From Oreocharis arfaki (taxonomy: Eukaryota; Chordata; Aves; Passeriformes; Paramythiidae): 64,000 nt of DNA. The position numbers and the translations under genes were made by a program. Under the pieces are notes generated by a model. The model was not told the DNA's origin. It saw only the letters and a program-made list of their open reading frames with translations, and did no database searches. The number at the start of each line of letters is the position of its first letter. The stretch's first letter is position 1. This document shows, piece after piece, positions 29,346 through 42,049 of this stretch. The stretch lies in the NCBI GenBank assembly GCA_013398015.1, contig VZRR01012727.1:1-64000 (forward strand). The letters are read 5' to 3'.

Positions 29346-30769
29346 CTTGATGCAGTGGTGTTTTTACTCCAATATCCATCTACTTTTGACTTGGAGGGCT
29401 GGAAGGAAGTTTTGTTTGTTGCCTTGTGCTATAAACCTGTGCATAGCTGGCAAGTGTGGAGTGTCTCCTCTCTGCCACAGGAGAGCTGTTAAACACCTTT
29501 CTGGCTTACTTCTTTAGTCAAGGAAAGACATGAGTGATTCCTGAAGACTTCAGTGTGGTTTTGTGTGCTGAGCACCTGTGGGAAGTCTGAGACTATTTCC
29601 CAGCCTTGGGCTCTTGGGAGATGGCTGGTGCTTGCTCACCCTGCTGTGTCACATAATTACTGGTTTAATGCTCCCTGGTAAGGGAGCCCAAGTGCTTCCC
29701 TGGGGCTGGCAGGGGTCAGGTGAGGTTAGAGGAAGGCTGTGCTACATGCCCAGGCTCGTGCCTCCTGCCAGGCTGCCCAGAGAGAGGGGTGGCTCAGGGG
29801 TCTGAATAGAAAACCTGCACAGAGCTGGCAGCCAGGAGCATCCAGGCTTTTCATGGAGTTGCCTTGCAGGGATACAGATTTAAAGAATCTTGCTTTTATT
29901 GTCTAACTTCCCACCCTCCACTGGTTTTGAGCAGAGCAGAGGGGCACTGCCAGCAGGGTGGTACCAGCAGTAGAGGTGTGCCAGTCTTGAGTTTGGGCTG
30001 AGGAGACCCTCCCAGCTCAGCCTTGTGTGAAGACCTGGGCCACCAGCACTAGTGGATAGGAATGTACGTGGTTTTGGCCTGGTGCTAGAACAGAGTGGGG
30101 AGCTGGCCAGCGTGGGGTGGTGCTTCCCTCAGCCGTGGCTGTAGCTGTTCAGAGTTGTGAAGCAGATTGGGCTGTGCTTGTGTGGATGTTTATTTAAATG
30201 CAATAATGCTGGTCCCAGCACCAGATCTGGTTTCTCTGGCTTTGTTCAGCTGTGTCCTAAAACACCCTGGGACCAAACCCCTCTGTTTCCAGTGGAGTGC
30301 CTTCCCTTCTCCACAGGGAAGGAGTCACTAGTGGCTAGTTGTTCTCTTCAGGTTGGGGCACTTGATCCCCACAGCATCCTGCAGCAGCACTTGGCTCCTT
30401 GTTCTGGAGGGTGATGAAGCACATTGTCGTGGCTGGTTTTAGATTATCATCTTGGGCTTTGCTGTGCTCCTGCCCTGGGCTGTACTAGGTAACACAGCCT
30501 CCACCTTTAGGATTCCCCACCTACCCCAAATCCAGAGGAACTCAGTCATTCCTTATCCCAGCCTCATTCTCCCTCTGAGCTGAGATAAATGAAACAGCAA
30601 GTGTTACTCAAAATGGTCTGACACAATGCTTCTGAGCTGAGTGCAACTTAGTGGGAAATATTCCAAGCTGATCACCTGTATTGCCCTGTGCCAGGCTTAG
30701 GATTTGAATGCAGTGAGGTCTGGAGATCCTAGAAGGTATAGCTTTGAATAATCTAGCATACTTAAGAAA

Positions 30770-31055
30770 AATAAATGTTTCCTGATACATGAGTTTGGTT
30801 GTTCTGTTGTTGGTTTGTTTTTTTCTTAAAGCTTGGACAGAAGGGACAAATTTCTAGGATGGGCAGAGGTTGATGACCAGAGGTAGGACCTTTTAGGGTT
30901 TATCTCAGGTTTGTGCTTGTAGGATGAAGTTGGACATTTATCAGGAAAAGTGGGGATGGGATGGGACAAGTACTTTTTGCCTCTGGGGCATGCAGTGTCT
31001 GATGAGGGGAGAGGATGTGTGACCAGTCTTGATCCATGATGTTGATGTCAATAAA
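30770..31055 (+). terminator. Two distal poly(A) signals
   Basis: AATAAA at 30770-30775 is followed at about 30792-30826 by a strong GT-rich element, an excellent cleavage site. A second AATAAA lies at 31050-31055. They may serve longer HSD17B7 transcripts or an unannotated transcript. Confidence 0.45.
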
Positions 31056-34000
31056 GCTATGAACGTGCTTCTGGTTCATCTTAAAGGTCTCTGTAGCTTC
31101 CCCTTGAGGATTTCTGGCTCAGGGTTAGAGAAGATGTGTTTTTCTGTCCTACCGTGAGCTCAGCCTGCTGCATGGTTTAGTTTCCCCTCGGATGCTGTGA
31201 TGGTACCTAGTGCAGTGAGATGTGTGTTGCTTCCTGGAAGATGCACGAGTGGGATTCAGGAGTTGTGAGGGATCAGCTGCAGCATGTGGTTGTGCCTGGT
31301 GTGGATGCAAAGTGGCCTCTGGAGGCGTCGAGCTCGGCTGCCTGTTCAGAGCCACACGAAGAAGGAACAAAAGGTGCTAAATCACAAGCTGAGCCCTGGA
31401 GAGTTGAACACCCCGACAAGATGGGATAAAGCTTGTGGCTTCCCACGAGTTTGGTGCTGCATGGAGCTGGAGAGGCACAGCCAGCCCGGGTATCTCCAGA
31501 GGAATGCTCTTCAGCTGGAGGAGGTGCTCCAGTGTTCTATGGCACTTGTCACAGGTCCCTGCTTCTCTGTAGGGGTTCCTGCCTGCTTTTGTGACTCCAG
31601 GCATCACTGTCTATGCCTTTCTGTAGAAAAAGATTTGGCTGTGCTCAACCTCACCTTCTGCGCCTCTCCTCCCTGTGGTGAGGAGCTGGATATCTTTGCA
31701 CCCAAAGGATGGGACTGTTCTGTGGGATGGGAACCATAACCACCTCCAAAATTTTGTCTTTTGTCTTGAAAGCACAGTGGGACCTGGAGCCTTGAAACAG
31801 GGACTGCCCAAATGGCAGGGGCTGGCTCAGTTGTTGGCTGCTCCCAAGGGTGCTGTGCCACCTGGTTTGGCTGCCCACCACCCAGCTGGCTGTGAAAAGA
31901 ACCGGCCAGTGCTCTGGACCTGCCGGTCTGCAGAAGGATGGCTCCCCATGCCCTGCTCCTGGCTAGCCGACACCTGTGCATGGAGCTTAATCCCCCAGCT
32001 AATCCCTTTCAGCTGGACCTGAGTCCTTCGTGCAATGAAAAGAGGTCCTGCCCTGAGCCAGGGGCCCTGTGGTGCAGGGCGGTGGGAAATTCCACCTGGG
32101 ATAGGGGAAGACCTGGCAGCAGCAGCCGTGAATCACTGCCGATACAGGAGCTTGCTCTTTGTGATCCTCAGATATGGAGCTTTCCAGAAAACCTCCAGGG
32201 CAGGTCTTGAGTGTGAAAACTTGTTGTGGTTGCTCTATGAAAGCCGGCACAATCAGCTGTGTGATCTGATATCTCATGACCGTGCCTCATCCTGAGCCAC
32301 TGGTTTTTCACCTCTGTGGGCAGACATGTTGCCTTGCTCCAAACACAGCCTGAGTTCTCCACTGCTCTTCAGCTCAGCTGGCTTTCAGCTATGTAGGGCA
32401 TGGATAACAGCAGGGTGGGTGGGAACTGAGCCCTGGCCAAGGGAGGAGAAAGCTTGAGAGCGGTGTGTCAGCTGAAATCCCATGGCTGGGTGACCTTTGC
32501 CTCTCCAGGAGGGGAAGGGAATGGATGGAAGAGAACAACAAGGACCGGCACATCCCTGTAAACAGGTGGATGTAACACAGCCCGCTTGTTTGGAAAGATC
32601 CAGGCTTAGTGGATGGCAGCTTTGATGTTGAAAGTCTTGGAGGGGAGTTGCGCAGAGTGGGGAGGGATGTAGCTCTGAAGAGCTGGGTGAGAAACGGAGA
32701 GCAGAAACCCCTCTGAGAGTGTTCCTGCAGCATGACCTGTCTGGCTGGCAGGGAAGAGCCAAGAGGGACCTAGATCTGGGTGGGGCTTGCTGAGAATGAG
32801 CAAACGGTATAGCCCTGAAAAGTTTTTGGCTGTGAGGAAGAGCTTGCACCTCCAGCCAGCCCTACTCCAGGGGCTGGTGGCCTGAAGGCTGATCCAGGCA
32901 GCTCAGGGGTATGTCCAGGTGAGTTCTGACGTCTCCAGGCATGAACACCCCACAGTCCCTCCCAGGCCCTGTCCCAGGGCTGCTCCCATACACCGCCCCA
33001 TTTTGCAGCTTCCCAGGGGAGAGGGAGGCTGAAGGGTGCAGGGTTGGAGGCTGGGGGCAGAGGTGTGCCACATGGCCAAGGAAATGGGAAAGCCCAAAGA
33101 GAGCCAAGACTCTCTTGGGGGACCTCCTCTCCCAGGGTCAGGGAGGATTGTCAGTGTAGCTTTGAAAAACAGGGAGCTGTGCCCAGAGGAGAAATCTCAA
33201 AGAGAACTGGCAGATGAATTCAGGAACAACTCGTGAGAAGAATCAGGGTGAGTGGTAAATTCTTTGTTAAGCTCATCAGTCGATGCTCCTGTGTATGAGC
33301 AAAGCCTGGAGAGGCTATGATGCTGTAATTAACATTTCTGGCACCAGTGCTCAGTGAGAGGGCCCTGGAAAGGCTGCCCTGGCAGAGACCTTCTGCAGAT
33401 GCAAGAGTTTGTATCAAACCAAAGTGCTAGCAGGGGAGACAACAGGGCAGGCAGGTGACATTCACCTTGAGGCAGAGCAGCCGAGCTGCTCGCTGGGCAT
33501 TCACTTGTCCCTTAAAGCTGCCTCAAGCACAGCAAACAGGAGTGTGGCTGGGCACCCAGCCTGGGCTCAGGCTGTGCAAGGCAGCACAGATGCTGAACGT
33601 GTATGTAGGACCCTCTTTGGTGGAGGAGAAGCTACGAAAGACAAAGATGACCTCAGGGTGCACCATGGAGGCACAGCTCCAGACTTGCTGTGTTTCTGTC
33701 TGTCTCAGCAGAAGCTTTGGTCAGTTCAGTTGGGCTCAGTGTGAGTTGTGTCCTTTGAAAGCTCCATGAGTCACGGTGGCTGGCATCCCTCAGGGCAGCA
33801 CATGGCAGGTGAGGCAATATTTCACGTCTTTGTCATCTGAGCAGAAGGTGGCTCTTTCTTGGTGAGCCAGCAAAAGCCAAACTGGCTGAGATGGTTCGGA
33901 TAAGCCACTTCCCAGCAGCAGCGAGTGGAGGCTGGAGGGATGCAGCTCTGTCCGGGCTAGCCTATGGAGCACTGGGACTTGTGTGCATGGCCTCCAGGTA

Positions 34001-35602
34001 CCAGGGGTTTATTAATGGCCTTGAAGTGCAGTAGCACCACTCAGAGCGGAGCAGATCCTCGCACTGCCTACCCACACTCTGCCTGTCAGCAGCTGCCACA
34101 GCTCGGGGTTCGGGAGGGCTGCATCACATCCCTGCCTTGAATTCCTTGGATACCTTTTGGCAGGTCATGGCTTCCTTGGCTTTGGGCAGCCCTTGGGTTG
34201 ACTCAGGCTCCTCCTGCTGTGCCAAGCTTATGATAGGCATTTTGTCTGGAGAGGGACGTGTTGTCTCTTGGGCCTGGGCTGCGTGGATGGGAGCAGGCAG
34301 AACGATGTCAGAGGTACGACTCAGGTGCACGTGATGGCAGAAGTGTCGGAGGACAGAAGGGCTGGAGGCCAGCTGTGAGGATGGCTCCTCCTCTGGGCTC
34401 GCTGCCAGGCAGTGGCAGAGGTCAGGGTCAGTGAAGTCAGGGAGAGGAGCCCACAGCAGGCACATTGCCTCATGTTTAGGCTGGGAGCACCAGATCAAGG
34501 TCAGAGAAGTTGGAATGGCAGGAGCAATTGGCAGCTTGGGCATGGCTCTGTACACAGGCAGTGGGTCACGCCTGCAGGTGTTTTGTTATGGACTCACTGG
34601 AGGGTTGATGACATGGGCTCTGGAAGCCCCTGGTCAAGGATGTCCCTCCTGGAGCAGGACTAGCCAAAGCATTAATAATCCACCTCTCGGTTCCCTGCAG
34701 GGCCACATGGTGCTGGCCATGTCCTTGGGTTCTCCTGCTCTCCTTCCGTGCCCTGAGCCATGAGGCTTTTGGATCCAGGGGTGCCATGTGCTGGCCTTGT
34801 GCACCTGAGGTAAGAGGTGCATCCTCTTACCCAAACATCTGCTGTAGGGTGAGCTGTCTCCAAGAGGGACAGTGTGTGGGGTTAGTGCAGCACCGGGGTG
34901 CTCAGACATGGGGACATCCATGATGGAGCTCCTGCTCTGCACAGGGTGGGTGTGCTGGCACAGGCCCTGTCCCACAGAGAGGCTTTGGGGGACCCTTCTG
35001 CCACGTGCAGGGGGACAAGAAGTCCTGCTGGGACTGAACCTTTGCCTTTCTGAAATCCAGGCATGGGGCCAATGAATCACCCAGCAGCAGGACAGCCCAG
35101 CAGGCAGCTCTCGCTGGGTGCAGCCACCTCAGCCTCATGGGCACCAGTGGCTTCCTCCCACCCATGTGGTGATGGCCCTTGGCATTTCCATCATCAGCAA
35201 AGCCCTTCCGGTGCTCCTGGTGTCCCAGGCACAGTGTTTAATGAGGAGGGACAATGAGGGTAGGACATTGCTGCAGGAAATGGTGCTCCTCCATGAGCAC
35301 GGTCATTCTCTTACCGTGGATTTTGAGAGCTGTGTCCAGCCTCTGCTCTCCTCTCTTTTCCCAAACTCGAGGACAATGCTGTTGGGGTGTAGAGCAGTGG
35401 AGCTGGCAAGGATATAGGGAAGAAGGGTGACCATGCAGTCAGGGTGGTGGGGGTAGAAGCTGGTGGTGTGGCAGTGTCCTCACAAACACCTCTTGGGCCC
35501 CCAAAAGCCCCCAGGATCTGCAGTGAGGTGTGGGCACTGACCACGGTGGAGTGATCTGCTGCTGGTATCCCTGGGCAAACAGAGAGCATATTGGAACAGG
35601 TT
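31056..35602. other. Gene-poor intergenic stretch
   Basis: No gene was recognised with confidence. Frames are short. The one block with protein-like composition is a minus-strand frame ending at 34124, discussed in the findings as a possible CCDC190 remnant. No simple repeats or LINE fragments stand out here. Confidence 0.5.
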
Positions 35603-36055
35603 TCACAGAATCATGGAATATCCTGAGTTGGAAGGGACCCACAAGGACCACCAAAGCACACCTCCTGGCCCTGCACAGGACACCCCAAGAATCACACCAT
35701 GTGCCTGAGAGCATTGTCCAAATGCTTCTGAAACTCTGGCAGGCATGACCACTTCCTTGGGGAGCCTGTTCCAATGCCTGACAGCTCCCTGGGTGAAGAG
35801 CCTTCTCCTAATATCCAGCCTAAACCTCGCTGGACACAGCTTCTTGCTGTTCCCTTGGGTGCTATCGCTGGTCACCAGAGACAAGAGATTTGTGCCTGCC
35901 CTTCTGCTTCCCCTTGTGAGGAAGCTGTAGACCGCTATGAGATCTCCCCTCAGTCTCCTCTTCTCCAGGCTGATCAAGCCAAGTGACCTCCCCGCTCCTT
36001 GTACGGCTTCACCTGCAGGCCCTTCACTGTCCTGGTAGCTCTCCCTTGGGCACTA
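35603..36055 (-). mobile_element. 5'-truncated CR1 LINE fragment (3' end of ORF2)
   Basis: On the minus strand the frame translates to the conserved tail of CR1 ORF2: SLEKRRLRGDLIAVYSFLTR, then LDIRRRLFTQGAVRHWNRLP, as seen in avian CR1 copies. The element's 3' end, rich in ACAGAATCATGGAAT-type sequence on the + strand, is at about 35604. Homology fades near 36055, the usual 5' truncation. The reading is partly intact, so this copy is younger than the other relics in the window. Confidence 0.9.
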
Positions 36056-39000
36056 ACAGGACCCCGAGGTGACGCTGGGCAGGTCTGGTGACGCTGGCAC
36101 CGGTGCCATCTCCGGAAGTTCTGCCCAGGGCACCTCACTGGCAGGTGCTGCTGGTATGTGGCGTGTGCTGGAGAAACCTGTCCCAGCATACCCCACTCGT
36201 CTGATCAGCTTCCCTGAATGCTGCTGCTCAGGCTGGCGCTCGCAGCTCGCCGCCGGAGGAGCTGAGCTCACTCATTCCCGAGGTATTGACAGTCAATACT
36301 GTCAGTTGTGACACCTCTCTGTCAGGGAGAGGTCGTGTTTTTATCAGGCCTTGCTAATCCCTATTTTCTCCCCACCTTTTTCCCTGCCCATGCATCCCTC
36401 AGTGAGGTGTTCAGCAGTGATTTGACTGCTGTGGGACAAAGGTCGGCTTTCCTGATGCTTATCAAAGCACAGCTGTGTGAGCTGTGGGTCCAACCATGGT
36501 GTCCTGGACACCTCAAAACTGCTGCTTGGAGCAGGACAGGCTGTCCTGGATCTGGCCCATGGTCACTTTACCAGCAGTGCTCAATGTTGACCCCCAGCAG
36601 CCTCTGCAGGGGCTGACTGGGGGGCTCAGGCTCTACCTGGGTCTCCCTGAACAGTCCCCTGACCTCTCAGGTCCATAGTTCAGCTCAGGAGTGAGCAGAG
36701 CAGAGTAATGACAAGAGGGACATCCCAAGGTGGGTGCCAACACAGCTGGGAGTCATGTGGGTCAGCCAGGCTGGTTTCCCTGGAGTCAAAAGGGAACTGA
36801 AGCCAACCTGTCCTCAGAGCCTCACTTTTGTCCAAGTTGGAGGTTTCTCCAGAAACTTCTAATGTAGTTTTCTGTCTGGGAGATTGAAACAGAGGGTTTT
36901 GCTTCCTTGCTTTGTCCTTGAGCAGTTCCATGCCTACCCCAAGGCCCTGCTTCCCCTTGAGGGCCCTTCTTGTCCCCTGCCCTGTCTTGGCAGGGCTGCT
37001 GTGAGCGCAGCTGGGCCAGCGTGGAGACAGGGGAGCGTGGAGGGGGTCCAGGGAGGTGGGAAGGTGTGTGGGCAGGGTGCTCCAGTCAGGGCTGCGTGGC
37101 AACATTGCTGTCCTTCTGCACCAGCACGGTAAATCGTGGCTTTTGTCTAAAACCCACTCATTTTGTCCTGAAAGTTCATCATGAGAGGTGCTGCTTTTTG
37201 TGACTGTGTGAGGTGCCAGTGCCAGCTTGTGCAATGTGCAGATGGGTGCTGCTGCAACCGCCATGCCAAGGGCGGTGTGGGCACACACCTGCAGCGCCTG
37301 GGCATGACACTTCCCAGCGGTGAACGCTCTGCACACCCCTTCCTGCCACAGCCTCCCACTGAAGGGTGGGATGTGCAGACGTGAGAGGGGCAGGGGGACA
37401 CGCTGACCCTTCCCAAACGGCCCAGAATGGAGAGGCAGCTCCTATCCTTGCGTGCCCGAGCGCTGATGCAGCAGCCCCAGCAGTGTGTGGGTGTGCTGGA
37501 AGCGTGCTGGTGAGGCAGGGCACTGATGTTGGCTGAGTGGCCTCAAAACCCAGGGACTGTTTTGCACAGCCCCACGCAGCAGAGAGGGCACGTGCCTGGC
37601 GGGGTGGGATGTATGTGCTCAAGAGCTGTATTTTGAAACACAGCGAGGCAGAACCTCACCTTGATCACAGGGGCCAAGATTAATTACAGTGTGAAGTGGG
37701 GATGGGTACGCTCAGCTGGCATCTCAGGGAGGCTGGGTGGAATAGCTGCATCCCTGAAGGTGCTGGCAATGAGTTAGGGGTCAGAGGGATGGACACACCC
37801 TTACATTACCCACTGGATTTCTTTGTCATCTTCTGTGCTGTTCAAACCAAGACTAATAGCCAGACCTGTTTTCCTGGCTGTGCCATGCATGGGGTAGCCA
37901 TGGGGCAGGGGTTTTCATGGATGAAGAGAAACCTACTCTGTGGGTACCAGTGCCGGTACAGGACAGACTCCCTTGATGTGTAGGAAAGCCCAGATGAGTC
38001 CCAAAAGTCTCTGGTGGGAAAACGTCAGGCCCCAGCACCTGTCTCTGTTTGGTGAATGGCAACAGGAAGCCAGGAATTTCAGCATAATATCATTATAAGG
38101 CAGAACTTGTATGAAGTCCCACTTCCTTCATACTACAGTAATCTGTCCTGAGCTTTGTGATCAGTGCCTGTGCAGCTCAGCTTAGTGCAAATTCTCCTAA
38201 ACCCAGCTCTAAGCTGCCCTCATGAGCTCGGGGAGCCCGGGGCTCATCCCAGCCAGCTAACCCTTTTGACACAGCGCAACTCGCATGGCCTGCTCCTGCT
38301 TTCAAAAACCATCCTTGGAAAGTTCTGCTTTTAGGACATATTTTTAAATAATTTTTTTTATTCTGGCTTGGACAGGCCTCCTCTACCTGCCCAGGTATTC
38401 TGACAGAGGAATGCTGAAGGGTCAGGCTTGGGGCAGTTGTGCCTCCTGCTCCCGTGGACAACCCCAGAATGGTTTCCGGAGCATGTGCTGCTCACCCAGG
38501 TATCATTTGACTCACAGACGTAAACACAAGTCTCACTGCTGAGGTCAGGAGGGAAACCTCTCAAATTGCTGTGCAACTCAGGGTCACGTCATGAGTTTTC
38601 CTGCCTAATTAATTCGTTCTATGGGATGGATTTCCTCCTTCAGCGGATGGACGTAGGAGGGAGCTTCTTTCACCCTGGGCACCTGCAGCAAACCTGTGTG
38701 GTGAAGCTGTTGCACGAGGCACTGGCACTGCTTGCTGTGGCCCCTGCCAGGCTGTGTGGCCTCCTGCCATCCCAGCCACATGTTGTGCCAGATGAGTGGC
38801 AGCTGCGGAGTCCACCTCTCACTTCACACGCTCACCTATCTCAGCCAGCCCTTGGCAGCTAGAGAAGTGTTGCCCTCAGGAGCCCTGGCTGCTGCTGGCA
38901 GCTGTAGAGCCCAGGAACATGGTGATAAATTCCACCAGCCTCTCTCTACATGTGACCTCTGGAAGGCACAGAGACCAGCTCATAGTGTCTTGCAGAATCC

Positions 39001-39319
39001 AGCGTGGGAATACAGACCACACCTGCTTTGGTCTCTCTCAGCAGGATGTGGTGCTGACACCCAAGGCCACGGAACCAAAACCCATATGAGCTGAGGCCAC
39101 AGGGAGATTCTGGGAAGAGCTCCAGCATGTACCAGGAGTGTGCAAGGATCAACCACAGCCTCTAGCTCATCTCTGGGCCAGATAACAAGGAAGATGATGT
39201 GTCCCATCCATGTCGTGCTAGGGACCTCTCAACTTTTGACCCTAAGTTAGCTGATGTGTGTCCTTTTGGACTGGCAGGAGTGCCTGACAAGCCAGAGGCT
39301 TGGTCTGCCGTGCAGAGCC
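36056..39319. other. Intergenic stretch without recognisable genes
   Basis: I found no convincing coding exon or RNA gene. A 15-bp perfect palindrome with a one-base centre (TATTGAC-A-GTCAATA) lies at 36284-36298. A minus-strand frame at 36680-37336 is long but shows no domain, and it is rejected as chance. Confidence 0.5.
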
Positions 39320-39785
39320 AGCCTGGGGAAAATGGGGTGACAGGGACCTCATGCAGTTCAACACAGGAAAGGGTAGAGTCCTGCACCGGGGCAGGAACAG
39401 CCCCCACACCAGCATGTGCTGGGCCACCCAGCTGGAAAGCAACCTGGCAGAGAAGGCCCTGAGGGTGCTGGTAGGGAACAAGCTGAACAGGAGCCAGGAA
39501 CACACCTTGGCAGGGAAGAAGGCGAATGGTGTCCTGGGTGCAATTAGGTGAGGGCTGATGGCAGGCACGGAGGGGATCCTTCCCCTCTGCTCAACGCTGC
39601 TGGACCCACACCTGGGGCACTGCATCCAGTGCGGGGCTGCCCAGCAACAGGAGAGGCACTGGAGAGCTTCCAGTGCGGGGCCACTGCGATGGCGAAGACC
39701 CTGGAGCGTCTCTCCTGCGAGGAAAGGCCGGGCGCGCTGGGGCTCGTCCCGCCTGGAGGAGGCTCGGGGGGTCGCGGGCAGCCCA
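39320..39785 (+). mobile_element. Degenerate CR1 LINE fragment (RT C-terminal region)
   Basis: A frame at 39300-39551 resembles the CR1 region downstream of the RT core: FNTGKGRVLHRGRNSPHTS, then LRVLVGNKLNRSQ and GKKANGVLGAIR. After a stop, the CR1-like sequence continues through a stretch matching the 'pHLEYCVQFWAPQ' to 'YEERL' part in other frames. It is broken by stops and shifts, so it is dead. Confidence 0.85.
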
Positions 39786-40010
39786 GCACGGCTCTCTGGC
39801 CGCGGTAGGAAGCGTTTTAATTGCGAGGAGCCGCAGCCCCGAGCGCCCGNTGCCGGGCACCCCGCCGGGCCCGCCCCGGGAACCCGCCCCCAGCCCCCGC
39901 ATCCCTCGGCAGCGGTCCTCAGGCGAGGCAGGTCACCAGAGACCCCAGCTGTCCCCAAAGGGCAGGATGTGCCGCCGCCCGTGCTGTCCCTCTGTCCCGC
40001 CGATCTCCGC
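39690..40010. promoter_or_regulatory. Orphan CpG-island-like segment
   Basis: This segment is strikingly CpG- and GC-rich compared with its flanks and includes one N at 39850. It overlaps the end of the CR1 relic and lies about 2 kb upstream of the OLFML2B CpG island. No exon was recognised. It could be a distal promoter, a non-coding RNA promoter, or GC-biased relic sequence. Confidence 0.4.
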
Positions 40011-42049
40011 ACGCCCTGGCATCGCAGGGAATGGCTCCCCGCATCCAGGGCCGGGGGCATCCCGGACCTCAAGCCTCCCACCGCCACAGCCGTGGCCTGG
40101 TTTGACCCCCAGTGCCTCCCTGCTGCAGGGCCCCGCACAAGGCTCTGCCCTCGCAGGGGCCCAGACAAGCACAGAGAGGTAAGGCACCAAGGACATGCTT
40201 TCAGGGGACAGGTTTTTGCACTCACGGCTCCAGGGACAGACATGCTCATTGCCTGTCTAGGGACTGTTAAATTCGCTTTTCACCAGACTTGCTGATGTTT
40301 TTTCTTGTAGCACTTTGAAGAGCACTGAGCACCTGCATCCTCGGACAGCCATGGCTTTGCTCGAGCCCAGTCACATAGAATGGGGTCTGGCATGGGGATA
40401 CTGGGGCCTCCTGCTCAGGCCAAACTTTGGGCCAGCCTCCATCAGCAATACAGAAAAGCCAGAACCACACCTTCTTGCTCTGCTGTCCTTCTCAAATCTG
40501 TGGATTTTTCTTGTTTTTTTCTTGAAGGAGGAATGTTCAGACTCTAGAGATTACTGCTGTGAACTCCGAGTGCTTTTCTGTTTCTCTCATTGCCCCCAAA
40601 TGACAAGGCTTAAACCCACCTTTAACCCAAACTGAATACCACCAGAAATGCTTTCTTCCCCTTAGAAAGAAAAGAAATCAACAAGGGTTGTCAGTAACAT
40701 ATGAAATCCTTCCTTTTAATTTTGAAATACTGTGGTTGATTTGTTTTCCTTCTGTTTTTCCAGCCTTTGAAAGCGATCATTAGGGAAAGGCCTCCATAGT
40801 TTTAGGTGCTGTTTGCTGTGGCAGCTCTCAGGGTTGGTCTCACTGCCAGCCCTGGCAGTGCCATGACTGCACGGGGTCTGGTCCTCTGGGCCAGCTGGGC
40901 ATGGGCTGGGGGCTCCAAAAGCCCTGGTCTGGCAGCTTCAGGACAGCCTGTGCTGACAGATGGAGTAGCTGCCCTCAGGGAAGTTGAGCCATGGAAACAG
41001 AAGTGAAGGAGCCAGTGCTCAAGGGACCTATTATCCTTGAGAGAGGCTGCTGGGGGGAGGCTTTTAGAAATGCCTTTTGCCTCCCACTGTTCTCCAGTTG
41101 CCCAAAGGTTGGCTGTCCTTCTCCTCCCAGCCTTCCTGGCTGCTTCCCCTCCTGCTCTGTTCTGCTCAGCCTTGCTGCAGTGACCCACACGGCCCTGCCC
41201 CCTTCTCCACAGGCTTCCCTTCCCAGTGAGGCCAGCGGAGAGGGAGGCACAGCGCCATCCCACACGAATCCTGAGGTCAGCATCTTCTGCCATCCCCTGT
41301 ACCACAGCCGTTTCCTCTCTCACACAAGATGTTTTCTTTGTGTCTGGCGGCTCCATCCCCCCAGAGTGACTGTGGGAGAGAGTGGTGGGATGGAGGAGCT
41401 GGAGTCCCCCTAAGGAGGGTGCTTGGTCCCAGGGCTGCAGGCACCAGGTTTGGGGTGGTTTGGGGACACGTGTGCGTTAGGAACCGGGGGTGCTTGGCTT
41501 GTGCACAGCCTTGCTTCAGCAAGGGCTTATGTGGCCTCTCGTGCCACTTGCTGTGTGTGTGACTTCTGCCTGGGACCCGTGGGCATGTTCTGAGGAAAAT
41601 GTGAGCCTGTGCCACAGCTGGGGCATGGTTCTGGCCTGCGTTGGTGCGTTTTTAGGGGCATCTCAGGCTTCCTTCTGTGTCAGTGAGGCCCAGCCATCGG
41701 CACAGTGGTGCAGACACCTCCGCAGCGGAAGATGCTGTGCCTGTGCTTTCCCTGGGAACAGCGTGTCCAGAACATTTCCGTTTGGCAGGAGGTGCAGAAG
41801 GATACAGGACTGCCAGAGCGCGGCCGCTTCCCCACGGCGTCAGCCTGAATTTCAGTGAGCACACAGAGGTCTGCACTCATGGCTGGGAGCCTGCCCTGGA
41901 ATACGCTGCTTGCGTGACCCCAGCGTGTGCAGCGTGACTGAGAGCCACGGCGTGCCGTCCCATGCCATCGGGGACACTTTCCTGTCACCCAAAGGATGAA
42001 GGGTGAGAGACAGGCTGTTCCTAGAGATGGAAAAGGAGCCAGACAGGCT

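Noticed and set aside
36680..37336. Minus-strand frame of 218 residues
   Set aside because: No recognisable domain, stop-poor because of local composition, and no matching splice context.
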